Shown here piece after piece: positions 35,970-43,633 of a DNA stretch of 64,000 nt. Numbering within the stretch: position 1 is the first letter of the stretch; every line of letters begins with the position of its first letter. The position numbers and the translations under genes are program-made. Below the pieces are notes generated by a model. It was not told the DNA's origin and searched no databases. It worked only from the letters and a program-made list of their open reading frames with translations. Origin of the DNA: JBOZRQ01 sp050789255 (lineage in GTDB: Bacteria; Bacillota; Sulfobacillia; Symbiobacteriales; Symbiobacteriaceae); NCBI GenBank assembly GCA_050789255.1, contig JBOZRQ010000055.1, positions 37,784 through 101,783 on the forward strand. The letters run 5' to 3'.

Positions 35970-37148
35970 CTACGCTTCCACGTGAATGGAGCGACGGTTA
36001 GCATCCAGGACCAGGGCGACGCCGCCGAAAATGCCGGCATCTTCCTTAAGTTCGGAGAGCACGAGCGGAACCTGATAGGGGACGATCCGGGCGATCACGT
36101 CGCGGATCGGTTCCAGCAGCTGGTCAGCTGAGCGCATGACACCGCCGGTCAGGATCACCATTTCGGGGTCGAGCAGGCAGATCATGTTGGCGATCGCCAG
36201 ACCCAGGTGCTCAGCGGTTTCGGTCACCACGCGCAAAGCGGCGGGATCGCCACCGACGGCCAGGCGCATCACCTCGGGGCTGTCCACCGGGCGCCCCAGA
36301 GAGATGCTGCCCCGCCGGCCAATCCCCGGTCCGGCGGCCTCCGCTTCCAGGAAGCCATAATCGGAGCGGGCGGCAGGCGGACGGCGCAGCACCTCGGGGC
36401 CGGTGGCGCAGTAGCCGACCTCGCCGGCGGCGTCGCGACAGCCCCGATAGATCTGGCCATTGATGAGGATCGACGCACCGATGCCGGTCCCCACCGCGAT
36501 ACAGAGAGCGTTGCGGACCTCCCGTGCGACGCCGAACCAGCGCTCACCCGCAAGGATGGTGTTCACATCGTTATCCAGGAAGACAGGCAAACCAAACTGC
36601 TGCTCAAGCATCCGTCCCAGCGGGAAGTCGCTCCAGCCAAGGCCGGGGGCGAGGTTGACCACCCCTTCGGTCAGGCTGGTTACGCCGGCTACCCCAAGAC
36701 CTATGCCTCGGATGTGGGCGCCCTGAGGGACGTCAACGAGCAAGAAGCGGATCACTTCAACAAGGCGTTCGTAGGGATCGCGGGGTCCGTTCTCCCTCGT
36801 CAGGGTGTGGCGGGAGAGCATCTGGCCGGCCAAGTTGGTCAGGCCGCCTGCGATCTTGGTACCGCCGACATCGATTCCAATGACGAGTGCGGCGTCGGGG
36901 TTGAACTCATAGAGGCGTGGCTTGCGCCCACCGCTGGAGGCGCCCAGGCCTACAGCCCGGGTCACACCCTGTGCCATGAGCGAGTCGAGCATGGCCGCCA
37001 CCGTTGGATGGGTCAGCCCGCTGAGGCGGGCGAGTTCAACGCGGGAGATCGGGCCGTGGTCACGCACCAGCTTGAGCACGGCGCCCTCGTTAATTTCCTT
37101 GATCAGCTGTGCGTTGCCACGAGAGGTGCTGGTGTTGGATGACCTCAT
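35970..37148 (-). CDS. ROK family transcriptional regulator
   Basis: 392 residues. An N-terminal winged helix (GPISRVELARLSGLTHPTVA) is followed by a ROK sugar-kinase-like domain with the phosphate loop VIGIDVGGTKIAGGL and a second loop VGTGIGASILING. The usual zinc motif C-x-C-G-x-x-G-C is replaced by GYCATGPEVLRRP, so the zinc site looks lost. It is most likely the repressor of the downstream transport and catabolic operon, responding to its substrate. GAGG precedes the ATG. It is the first gene of the cluster. Confidence 0.88.
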   Translation of the reverse strand: MRSSNTSTSRGNAQLIKEINEGAVLKLVRDHGPISRVELARLSGLTHPTVAAMLDSLMAQGVTRAVGLGASSGGRKPRLYEFNPDAALVIGIDVGGTKIAGGLTNLAGQMLSRHTLTRENGPRDPYERLVEVIRFLLVDVPQGAHIRGIGLGVAGVTSLTEGVVNLAPGLGWSDFPLGRMLEQQFGLPVFLDNDVNTILAGERWFGVAREVRNALCIAVGTGIGASILINGQIYRGCRDAAGEVGYCATGPEVLRRPPAARSDYGFLEAEAAGPGIGRRGSISLGRPVDSPEVMRLAVGGDPAALRVVTETAEHLGLAIANMICLLDPEMVILTGGVMRSADQLLEPIRDVIARIVPYQVPLVLSELKEDAGIFGGVALVLDANRRSIHVEA

Positions 37149-37452
37149 GGTAATGTCCTCAACCTTCCGGAGAGTCTACTTTAGAAGGTGCTTTTGAAAA
37201 GTTCTTTAAGATGGTGAATTTTCCTGCTCCCAAGAGACAAATCATGCAACTTCTTGAGACATCACTTTACTGCGCTCTCAATTATGTAGCAAACGCAAAG
37301 AGGACGCGACATCGCCCTCTCTGCATCGCTTTCGCAGCCTGCTCACGGCACAGGACGGCTTGTCCGTGTGCACACAGAAGTCGTCTGCAGTACCCGTTCC
37401 CTGTTTCCAGCCGCCACGGTCCGGGCGGATGGGTAAATGCCCAGAAACACAA

Positions 37453-37480
37453 GAACAGCCTAGGTTTCCCTAGACTGTTC
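37453..37480 (-). terminator. Hairpin downstream of the pseudo-tRNA
   Basis: GAACAGCCTAGG / CCTAGACTGTTC with a TTTC loop and one G-U pair. On the minus strand it follows the decayed tRNA-Leu, mirroring the tRNA-terminator order at 30095-29967. Confidence 0.5.
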
Positions 37481-37518
37481 CACATGTCCGGTATTTAACT
37501 TGGGGAGAGGGGTTCATA

Positions 37519-37585
37519 GCGAGAGAAAGAATTTTCAGGTACAAGATCCTAAGTCTGGCGCGTCTGCCAATTCCGCCACTCTCGC
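37519..37585 (-). pseudogene. Degenerate tRNA-Leu (deleted T arm and variable arm)
   Basis: The acceptor pairs GCGAGAG / CTCTCGC and the 5' half through the anticodon loop CTTAGGA are kept, nearly identical to the intact gene at 30011-30095. The T arm and the variable arm are replaced by a short A/T-rich stretch, and the anticodon stem carries a C-T mismatch. It cannot fold as a normal tRNA. The flank at 37586-37720 also copies the flank of the intact gene. Confidence 0.8.
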
Positions 37586-37720
37586 GTATGTTTCAAACCA
37601 TACTCCCGCAAGCACTTGAGCCTGCGAACTCGGTCGAGCAAAGCCGCATGAAATGATACCTTAGCCGCGGGTCGGCGCAAAGCCCCCGGCAAGATGTAAC
37701 GGGGGTTCCAGACAAATCAT
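37586..37720. repeat. Right copy of the tRNA-Leu flanking repeat
   Basis: Blocks CAAAGCCGCATGAAATGATA, CCTTAGCCGCGG and AAAGCCCCCGGCA match the flank of tRNA-Leu at 30096-30200 in the same order, with an insertion of about 30 bases near 37600-37630. Confidence 0.75.
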
Positions 37721-37765
37721 TTCGAGGACACTTGACAGAAAATCCAGGAGTAGGTATATCATTAA

Positions 37766-37777
37766 TTAGACGGCTAA
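37766..37777. promoter_or_regulatory. MarR operator half-match upstream of its own gene
   Basis: TTAGACGGCTAA, differing by one base from the perfect TTAGACGTCTAA found twice before the next gene. It lies 18 bases before the GTG start and would allow autoregulation. Confidence 0.65.
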
Positions 37778-37795
37778 ACATTAGGAGTTGATCCG

Positions 37796-38224
37796 GTGTC
37801 GCCCAAGTCCATGCAAGACGCCTTCACATATCTGCTCGCCCAGGTGGCTCGCCTTCACCGCACTCGGGTAGGCGGCCAGCTTGAGGAGCTGGGCGTGCAC
37901 GTGGGTCAGGAGATGATCCTGATGCAGTTGTGGATGGAGGACGGCCAGACGCAGAGCGACTTGGCTGAGCGCACACACGTGGAGCCGCCCACCATGACCA
38001 AAATGCTTCGGCGCATGGAAACCGCCGGGCTGGTAGAGCGCCGCCGGGATGAGAACGATGCCCGTATTTCACGGGTGTACCTCACGGAGCTGGGGCGTAC
38101 ATTGCACGGACCGGTGGCCGATGTCTGGTACAGTGTCGACAAGACGATGTTGGCTGGGTTCACGCCGGAAGAGCGCCTGCTGTTGCGGCGCATGCTTCAA
38201 AAGATGCGAAATAGCCTGTCCTGA
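37796..38224 (+). CDS. MarR family transcriptional regulator
   Basis: 142 residues, GTG start with TAGGAG eight bases upstream. Winged-helix features: VHVGQEMILMQLWMEDG, QSDLAERTHVEPPTMTKMLR as HTH, and the wing LVERRRDENDARISRVYLTE. Operators TTAGACG[G/T]CTAA lie in its own upstream region and before the flavodoxin-like gene, so it probably represses both units. Two downstream redox enzymes suggest that it senses quinones, electrophiles or oxidants; this is inference. A weak hairpin follows at 38233-38254. Confidence 0.9.
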   Translation: MSPKSMQDAFTYLLAQVARLHRTRVGGQLEELGVHVGQEMILMQLWMEDGQTQSDLAERTHVEPPTMTKMLRRMETAGLVERRRDENDARISRVYLTELGRTLHGPVADVWYSVDKTMLAGFTPEERLLLRRMLQKMRNSLS

Positions 38225-38273
38225 TCCATCCACCTCCGGCTCAAGGGCCGGAGGGTATCATTTGACCCGGTTA

Positions 38274-38306
38274 TTAGACGTCTAACTTTTTTACTTAGAC
38301 GTCTAA
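38274..38306. promoter_or_regulatory. Two perfect MarR-type operators
   Basis: TTAGACGTCTAA at 38274-38285 and again at 38295-38306, centres 21 bp apart (two helical turns), just upstream of the flavodoxin-like gene. Together with the related site at 37766 they define a local regulon of the MarR protein at 37796. Confidence 0.75.
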
Positions 38307-38346
38307 GTATATGGTTGCAACTACCAAAGAAGGAGCTGGAGCGCCA

Positions 38347-38985
38347 TTGGAAGTCAACGTGCTTGTGGTTTTCTATAGTCTTGGGGGCTTGACGGAACAA
38401 CTGGCAACCTCGGTGGCAAGCGGTGCGTCAACGCTGCCGGGGGTGAACGTCCGGATGCGGCGAGTGGCGGATCTGGGGCGCCCGGCAGCAGTGGACCGCC
38501 TGGACGCCGTGCGAAACAGTTGGGAGGCAATGACCCGGAAGTACGAGTTGCCGACCCACGACGACCTCCTGTGGGCGGACGCCATCGTATTGGGCTGCCC
38601 GAGTAAGTTCGGTGCCGTCGCCAGTGAAATGAAGGCATTCCTGGACACCCTGGGGCCCCTGTGGATGCAGGACAAGCTGGTAACCAAGGCGGGGGCGGCG
38701 TTTGCGTCCTCCTCGTCGCTGCACGGTGGGCTGGAGGTCACATTGCAGAGCCTGCTGACGTCGATGATGCACCTCGGCATGCTGGTGGTTACACCTGGAT
38801 ACGCGAGCCCGATCATGCGCCGGGCCGGCGCACCCTACGGTGCGGCCGCAGTCAGTTACGGCACGGAGTTCCGATCAGCCACGCTTGATGATTTGGCTGT
38901 GGCCGAGTTCGTTGGCCGACGAGTGACTGAGACCGCGCAGTACCTGAAAGCCGGGAGGCTGGCCATGGAACCCGCTGCGGTATAG
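38347..38985 (+). CDS. WrbA-like flavodoxin-fold NAD(P)H:quinone reductase
   Basis: About 212 residues. The FMN phosphate loop lies in VLVVFYSLGGLTEQLA, and IVLGCPSKFGAVASEMKAFL and AFASSSSLHGGLEVTLQSLL match WrbA-type proteins (the -G-G-x-E-x-T- region). These reduce quinones with two electrons, limiting redox cycling. The TTG at 38347 (AAGGAG upstream) is chosen because the ATG at 38311 lies five bases from the operator and has no ribosome site. It is probably controlled by the adjacent MarR protein. Confidence 0.8.
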   Translation: MEVNVLVVFYSLGGLTEQLATSVASGASTLPGVNVRMRRVADLGRPAAVDRLDAVRNSWEAMTRKYELPTHDDLLWADAIVLGCPSKFGAVASEMKAFLDTLGPLWMQDKLVTKAGAAFASSSSLHGGLEVTLQSLLTSMMHLGMLVVTPGYASPIMRRAGAPYGAAAVSYGTEFRSATLDDLAVAEFVGRRVTETAQYLKAGRLAMEPAAV

Positions 38986-39044
38986 GTAACCTTCGCTGTG
39001 CCCGTTGAGGGCAAGCAGACTCATCAACCTGGGAGGAATATGGC

Positions 39045-39800
39045 ATGGATCTAGGACTGAAAGGCCGTGTGGTAATAGTGACCGGAAGCACTTCAGGGAT
39101 CGGGAGGGCAACGGCCGTGGCGTTCGGGCGGGAGGGCGCCCGGGTAGTGGTTACCTACCGGCATGACAATCACGCCGCCGAAGAGACGGCAAACCTCGTA
39201 TGGGAGGCCGGCGGCGAGGCCATGGTCGTTCCCTATGACTTGTCGGATCGGGGGTCCATTGATGCCGCTGTGAAGAGCGCCGTCACCAAGTGGGGCGCCG
39301 TCCATGTGCTGGTCAACAATGCGATGAAGTGGGCCGGCAGCCGGGGCGGGCTGTTTGAGGAGGCGGAGCCAGCCGAGTGGCAGGGCATGATCCGGACAGC
39401 GCTGGAGGGCCCCTACCACACGATCCAGGCCGTGCTTCCGTCCATGCGGGAGGCGGGCTGGGGCCGCATCGTGAACGTTTCCTCCAGTCTCGCAGAGGAT
39501 GGCATGGTCGGCTCCGGTCCCTACGGCGCTGCCAAGGCGGGCTTGCACGGCCTGACCCGCAGTCTGGCCTGGGAACTGGGACCGGCGGGCATTCTAGTCA
39601 ACGTGGTCATGCCGGGACTGACCCTCACTGAACGGGCGCCCCTGGTGATTCCGGCCGAGGTGCGGGAGCAGGTGCGCAGCCAAACACCCAGCCAGCGGCT
39701 GTCCACACCGATCGATGTGGCTGCTACGATCCTATTCTTGGCGTCAGAAGCTAACGGCAACATCAATGGGGAGATCGTTCGGATCACCGGCGGGGCGTAG
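39045..39800 (+). CDS. Short-chain dehydrogenase/reductase
   Basis: 251 residues, classical SDR. Nucleotide motif VTGSTSGIGRATA, VLVNNAMKWAG (N-N-A-G variant), catalytic Ser in NVSSSLAEDG, and YGAAKAGLHGL (Tyr-x-x-x-Lys). FabG-like length; the YRHDNHAAEE region after strand 2 favours NADP(H). The start has GGAGG eight bases upstream; an earlier ATG is closed by a stop. It lies 59 bases after the flavodoxin-like gene and may be cotranscribed. Substrate unknown. Confidence 0.88.
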   Translation: MDLGLKGRVVIVTGSTSGIGRATAVAFGREGARVVVTYRHDNHAAEETANLVWEAGGEAMVVPYDLSDRGSIDAAVKSAVTKWGAVHVLVNNAMKWAGSRGGLFEEAEPAEWQGMIRTALEGPYHTIQAVLPSMREAGWGRIVNVSSSLAEDGMVGSGPYGAAKAGLHGLTRSLAWELGPAGILVNVVMPGLTLTERAPLVIPAEVREQVRSQTPSQRLSTPIDVAATILFLASEANGNINGEIVRITGGA

Positions 39801-39813
39801 CGATAGCCAAACA

Positions 39814-39854
39814 ACAAAAGAAACAGCCCGATGTTTTCGGGCTGTTTCTTTTGT
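39814..39854. terminator. Strong bidirectional terminator
   Basis: ACAAAAGAAACAGCCCGA / TCGGGCTGTTTCTTTTGT, an 18-bp perfect stem separating the SDR gene from the convergent tRNA cluster. Confidence 0.92.
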
Positions 39855-39860
39855 GGACGT

Positions 39861-39935
39861 TGGTGGGCCATGTTGGATTCGAACCAACGACACTCCGCTT
39901 AAAAGGCGGATGCTCTGCCCCTGAGCTAATGGCCC
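39861..39935 (-). tRNA. tRNA-Lys (UUU)
   Basis: Acceptor GGGCCAT / ATGGCCC, encoded CCA, anticodon loop CTTTTAA giving UUU. Last tRNA of the cluster, directly before the terminator. Confidence 0.96.
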
Positions 39936-39995
39936 GCAATAGCAGAGCGGACTCCACTATGCTAGCTGCAGGGAGTGGAGTCTCGCCTGAATCTC

Positions 39996-40070
39996 TGGCT
40001 GGGGCGGCTGGATTCGAACCAACGCATGCGGGAGTCAAAGTCCCGTGCCTTACCACTTGGCGACGCCCCA
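39996..40070 (-). tRNA. tRNA-Gln (UUG)
   Basis: Acceptor TGGGGCG / CGCCCCA, encoded CCA, anticodon loop CTTTGAC giving UUG. Confidence 0.96.
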
Positions 40071-40078
40071 ATAGCGTA

Positions 40079-40156
40079 TGGGCTGACCGACCGGAGTCGA
40101 ACCGGCGACCTCAAGAGCCACAATCTTGCGCTCTAACCAACTGAGCTACGGTCAGC
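40079..40156 (-). tRNA. tRNA-His (GUG)
   Basis: Anticodon loop TTGTGGC giving GUG; acceptor CTGACCG / CGGTCAG with the extra G(-1) opposite C73 that marks tRNA-His; CCA encoded. Confidence 0.96.
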
Positions 40157-40170
40157 ATATAAAAAGAGAC

Positions 40171-40246
40171 TGGCGCGCCTGGCAGGATTCGAACCTGCGG
40201 CCAACCGCTTAGAAGGCGGTTGCTCTATCCCCTGAGCTACAGGCGC
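40171..40246 (-). tRNA. tRNA-Arg (UCU)
   Basis: Acceptor GCGCCTG / CAGGCGC, encoded CCA, anticodon loop CTTCTAA giving UCU. Confidence 0.96.
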
Positions 40247-40325
40247 CTGTATAGCACAGGATATCGTACCACAGGGCGCGGACTTCTAACAAGTAATCGA
40301 CCGATGGCTGTGACCGAAAAAAACA

Positions 40326-40347
40326 GGGCGCTACCTGAGTGGCGCCC
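40326..40347 (-). terminator. Terminator inside the tRNA cluster
   Basis: GGGCGCTAC / GTGGCGCCC stem followed on the minus strand by TGTTTTTTT, downstream of tRNA-Gly. It would separate Pro-Gly from Arg-His-Gln-Lys unless read-through occurs. Confidence 0.8.
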
Positions 40348-40360
40348 ACGTTGCCTTCGA

Positions 40361-40434
40361 TGGAGCGGGTGATGGGAATCGAACCCACGCTATCAGCTTG
40401 GAAGGCTGAAGTTCTACCATTGAACTACACCCGC
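40361..40434 (-). tRNA. tRNA-Gly (UCC)
   Basis: Acceptor GCGGGTG / CACCCGC, encoded CCA, anticodon loop CTTCCAA giving UCC. Confidence 0.96.
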
Positions 40435-40533
40435 ATGTGTGTACCGGTCACAGCCCCGGCATGCTCTGTCTTGGTCAGCCCTCTCGTGGTTGCCTAGGGC
40501 AACCTACTGTCGGGTGACCAATTGCTTCGCAAT

Positions 40534-40610
<77 letters not shown>

Positions 40611-40629
40611 GTCGAATCCTGCACGAATG

Positions 40630-40659
40630 AGTATATCCTAGAGCCGCACGGTCTGTCAA
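40630..40659 (-). promoter_or_regulatory. Promoter of the tRNA cluster
   Basis: Minus-strand -35 TTGACA (40659-40654), 18-base spacer, -10 TATACT (40635-40630), just upstream of tRNA-Pro. Confidence 0.88.
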
Positions 40660-40697
40660 AAGCTAATTTCTGTTTTTGGAGGCCAATATATCCACGA

Positions 40698-41189
40698 TCA
40701 ACGCAGATAGACAAGTTGTGCGACAACTTGGCCCTGTTCAATCTCCAGCAGCGCAGCTGAGGGCGGGTCGCCTGGAATCCTCGGCTGACTTAGACTGCCC
40801 GGATTGAGCAACAATATGCCCCGCTCTTCGACATTTATGGGCACGTGGCTGTGGCCGAAGATCACCACGCGGGCGCCGTCCTCGGCGCCACGGTACAGAA
40901 GGCGCTGAAGGTCCCCCTTCACCCCATAATGATGCCCGTGGGTCATCAGGATGCGGACCCCGTCAAGCTCGACGACCTGGTGCACCGGGTCCCTGGCGGG
41001 ATGGTCGCAGTTGCCGGCGACCGCACGGACCCGGGACGGCTCGACGCCCAGGCTGTTGGCAATCCGGGGCGCATCGTAGATGTGATCGCCGGCGTGCAGG
41101 AGCCAGTCGACCCGGCCAACGGCGGCGCGCAGCTTCCCCACGAAGCGGAAATCGCCATGGCTGTCGCTAACGACGGCAACACGGGTCAT
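40698..41189 (-). CDS. YfcE-type metallophosphoesterase
   Basis: 163 residues of the calcineurin-like fold. The metal ligands appear as SDSHGDF, HAGDH, AVAGNCDH, MTHGHHYG and FGHSHVP, the standard order of YfcE/MJ0936 phosphodiesterases. The natural substrate is not known for the family. It overlaps rdgB by four bases (ATGA), so it is translationally coupled, and is last in murI-rph-rdgB-yfcE, a common Firmicutes order. Confidence 0.92.
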   Translation of the reverse strand: MTRVAVVSDSHGDFRFVGKLRAAVGRVDWLLHAGDHIYDAPRIANSLGVEPSRVRAVAGNCDHPARDPVHQVVELDGVRILMTHGHHYGVKGDLQRLLYRGAEDGARVVIFGHSHVPINVEERGILLLNPGSLSQPRIPGDPPSAALLEIEQGQVVAQLVYLR

Positions 41190-41785
41190 GCCGGCTCACC
41201 CCCAAGCAGTTTGGGCAGGAGCTTCAGGGCCTGCTGCAGCGACCGAGCCCGGTGGCTGATGCGGTTCTTCTCCTCCATGCTGATCTCGGCCGAAGTCTGG
41301 CCGCCAGGCAGAACGAAGACCGGGTCGTAGCCGAAGCCACCGGTGCCCCGGGGCTCGTAGCCGATCCTACCCTCCCACTCCCCGCGCACGACCTCCTCAC
41401 GCCCTTCCGGCGTGACCAGAGCGATGCAGGAGACGTACCGGGCGGAGCGCTGCGCCTCGGGCACGCCCTGCATGCGCTCCAGGAGGGCACACATGCGGTC
41501 TGCATCGCTGCCGGGCACCCAGCGGGCCGAGCGGATGCCCGGCTCGCCGCCCAGGGCGTCCACAGCGATGCCCGAGTCCTCGCCGAGCGCGGGCAGGCCC
41601 GTGGCAGCAGACGCCGCCCGGGCCTTGATGAGCGCGTTCTCTTCAAAGGTGCTCCCCGTCTCTTCCACGTCGGGGGAGGCAGGGTCCAGACCGACTATTT
41701 CGATGTCGCGCCCCGCCATAAGCGCCTGCAGTTCCCGGATTTTGCCGGGGTTTCTACTGGCGAGTACCAACCGCTTGCTTTGCAC
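41186..41785 (-). CDS. rdgB: dITP/XTP pyrophosphatase (Ham1/RdgB)
   Basis: 199 residues. It hydrolyses non-canonical purine triphosphates. LVLASRNPGKIRELQALM, STFEENALIKARAAS, LGEDSGIAVDALGGEPGIRS and GYDPVFVLPG are the family signatures. GTG start with GGAGG upstream, inside the last 32 bases of rph, and its own stop overlaps yfcE. Confidence 0.96.
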   Translation of the reverse strand: MQSKRLVLASRNPGKIRELQALMAGRDIEIVGLDPASPDVEETGSTFEENALIKARAASAATGLPALGEDSGIAVDALGGEPGIRSARWVPGSDADRMCALLERMQGVPEAQRSARYVSCIALVTPEGREEVVRGEWEGRIGYEPRGTGGFGYDPVFVLPGGQTSAEISMEEKNRISHRARSLQQALKLLPKLLGGEPA

Positions 41786-42521
41786 GTGAATCTACCTCCG
41801 CCCCGAGGGCGCCGAGCGTGGCTCGTTGGATGGCGACCAGGCGCTCAATGCCGCTTTGTGCCAGCGCCATCATGTCGTCGAGTTGACTGCGGGTGAACGG
41901 GCCGGCCTCGCCGGTGCCCTGCAACTCCACCAGCCCGCCGTTGCCGGTCATGACCAGGTTCATGTCGACCTCGGCCCGGGAATCCTCCGTATAGGCCAGG
42001 TCGAGCATCGGCACACCGTCTATAATACCAACACTGGTGGCGGCAAGGTAGTCCGTAATCGGGAGTTTGTCAACAAGGCCGCTCTTCCGAAGGCGCTGCA
42101 TGGCATCCACGAGGGCCACGTAGGCGCCGGTGATCGAGGCGGTACGGGTGCCTCCGTCCGCCTGAATGACGTCGCAGTCCACCCAGAGCGTGCGCTCCCC
42201 GAGCCGCTTCAGGTCGATGACGGAGCGCAGCGCCCGCCCGATCAGCCGCTGGATCTCCATGGTGCGCCCGCCTGGCTTGCCTCGCACCACCTCACGCTGG
42301 TTGCGCTGACCGGTGGCCCTGGGCAGCATGCCATACTCCGCGGTGATCCAGCCCTCGCCCTTCCCCTTCAGGAAAGGCGGTACCTTCTCCTCCACGGTTA
42401 CCGTGCAGATGACCCGCGTCTTGCCAACCTCGATTAGCACCGAACCCTCTGCGTGCTCTATGTACTCCCGTGTGATGGTCACCGGGCGAAGATCATCAGG
42501 CATACGTCCGTCCGCTCGCAT
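41754..42521 (-). CDS. rph: Ribonuclease PH
   Basis: 255 residues. A phosphorolytic exoribonuclease trimming tRNA 3' ends. It starts MRADGRMPDDLRPVTITREY and contains GSVLIEVGKTRVICTVTVEE, TAEYGMLPRATGQRNQRE and VDCDVIQADGGTRTASITGA. The ATG at 42521 fits the family start; the frame stays open far upstream only as antisense noise over murI. AGGAG lies in the murI stop region. It overlaps rdgB by 32 bases. Confidence 0.96.
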   Translation of the reverse strand: MRADGRMPDDLRPVTITREYIEHAEGSVLIEVGKTRVICTVTVEEKVPPFLKGKGEGWITAEYGMLPRATGQRNQREVVRGKPGGRTMEIQRLIGRALRSVIDLKRLGERTLWVDCDVIQADGGTRTASITGAYVALVDAMQRLRKSGLVDKLPITDYLAATSVGIIDGVPMLDLAYTEDSRAEVDMNLVMTGNGGLVELQGTGEAGPFTRSQLDDMMALAQSGIERLVAIQRATLGALGAEVDSRAKQAVGTRQ

Positions 42522-42532
42522 GATCAGTTCGG

Positions 42533-43348
42533 TCACTCCTGTTCGTGTAGATGAATCCGGATCTGCTCGGCGTGGGCGACGCCGCCCGGCCAAAGCCGCG
42601 ACGCCACCTCCACAAATCGAGCCGGGTCGCCCGTCGTGTAGAAGCGCCTGCTGCCACACCGCTGCGGGTTGAGGAGCCCCTGATCTTGCAGCCAGGAGAC
42701 CACCTCGGCGCCCGTCGCTACACCCGGGTCTACAAGGGTGACGCCCGGGCCGGCCACATCGGCGATGACGGCCTGCATGTGCGGAAAGTGTGTACAACCG
42801 AGGACCAGCGTATCCACCTGTACCTGCAGTAGCGGTGCGAGACACCGCTCGACCTCCTGGCGGACCTCCGGCCCCGAAATGACGCCCTCCTCGGCCCGGA
42901 TCACCAGGATCGGGCACGGCTCCTGCACCACGTGCGCCGCCGGCCTGGCCTGCAGAATCATGCGGGGGTAGATGCCCGAGTCGCACGTGCCCTGCGTGGC
43001 TGCAACGCCAATCCGGCCGTTGCGAGACACAGTAGCGGCCGCCCGGGAGCCCGGTTGCACCACACCGATGGCCGGCACCGGGAGGGCGCCGTCCAGCAGG
43101 TCCAGCACGGCCGCAGTGGCGGTATTGCATGCCACTACGACGAGCTTGCAGCCCTGCTCGGCAAAGAAGTCCATGAAGTGGAGAAAGAAGCGGCGCACCT
43201 GGTTGCGCGGCCGGGGACCATAGGGAAACCGGGCCGTGTCGCAGGCGTAGATCAGATCCTCGCCGGGAAGGAGCCCTGCGACCACCTTCGTCACGGTGAG
43301 ACCGCCCTCGCCTGAGTCAAAGAAGCCAATCGGCCGGGAGCGGTGCAT
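42533..43348 (-). CDS. murI: Glutamate racemase
   Basis: About 271 residues. It makes D-glutamate for peptidoglycan. IGFFDSGEGGLTVTKVV, VVVACNTATAAVLD (first catalytic Cys) and LVLGCTHFPHMQ (second catalytic Cys) are present, as is TARFPYGPR. The ATG at 43348 has GGGGTG eight bases upstream and is preferred over the GTG four codons earlier. First gene of murI-rph-rdgB-yfcE. Confidence 0.95.
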   Translation of the reverse strand: MHRSRPIGFFDSGEGGLTVTKVVAGLLPGEDLIYACDTARFPYGPRPRNQVRRFFLHFMDFFAEQGCKLVVVACNTATAAVLDLLDGALPVPAIGVVQPGSRAAATVSRNGRIGVAATQGTCDSGIYPRMILQARPAAHVVQEPCPILVIRAEEGVISGPEVRQEVERCLAPLLQVQVDTLVLGCTHFPHMQAVIADVAGPGVTLVDPGVATGAEVVSWLQDQGLLNPQRCGSRRFYTTGDPARFVEVASRLWPGGVAHAEQIRIHLHEQE

Positions 43349-43432
43349 CACACTGGTCACCCCCTGCTCCGCAAAAGAGCCCCGTCTACTATCCTACGGA
43401 GATTTTCCCCTGGTCATGCCCCGCACACGCGT

Positions 43433-43464
43433 GAAGGCACCACCCGCCTCCAGGTGGCGCCTTC
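43433..43464. repeat. Inverted repeat
   Basis: AAGGCACCACC / GGTGGCGCCTT arms with one mismatch around a CGCCTCCA loop. The AGGTGGCGCC core also occurs in the larger palindromic element at 46428-46547. Confidence 0.6.
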
Positions 43465-43495
43465 AACAAGGTAACGGTGGGATAGGGTGCCTAGA

Positions 43496-43604
43496 CCCTC
43501 TCGGTATGGGCCGGTTCAGGGATGGCCCACACCTGCCGGGTTTCGGCACCCCCTCTCGGCATGGGCCGGTCAAGCAAGGCCCACGCCTGCCGGGTTACGG
43601 CACC
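43496..43604. repeat. Two tandem copies of a 55-base repeat
   Basis: Units at 43496-43550 and 43551-43604 share the frame CCCTCTCGG-ATGGGCCGGT, GGCCCAC-CCTGCCGGGTT and CGGCACC with about eight differences. Each contains an inverted TGGGCC...GGCCCA. GGGTGCCTAGAC occurs at 43484-43496 and twice at 43611-43638. No reading frame crosses the region. Confidence 0.8.
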
Positions 43605-43633
43605 CATTGAGGGTGCCTAGACATTGAGGGTGC

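Noticed and set aside
37519..37585. Second functional tRNA-Leu
   Set aside because: T arm and variable arm are absent and the anticodon stem has a mismatch, so it is called a pseudogene.
38262..38290. Promoter TTGACC before the flavodoxin-like gene
   Set aside because: No acceptable -10 at proper spacing; the real promoter position relative to the operators is unclear.
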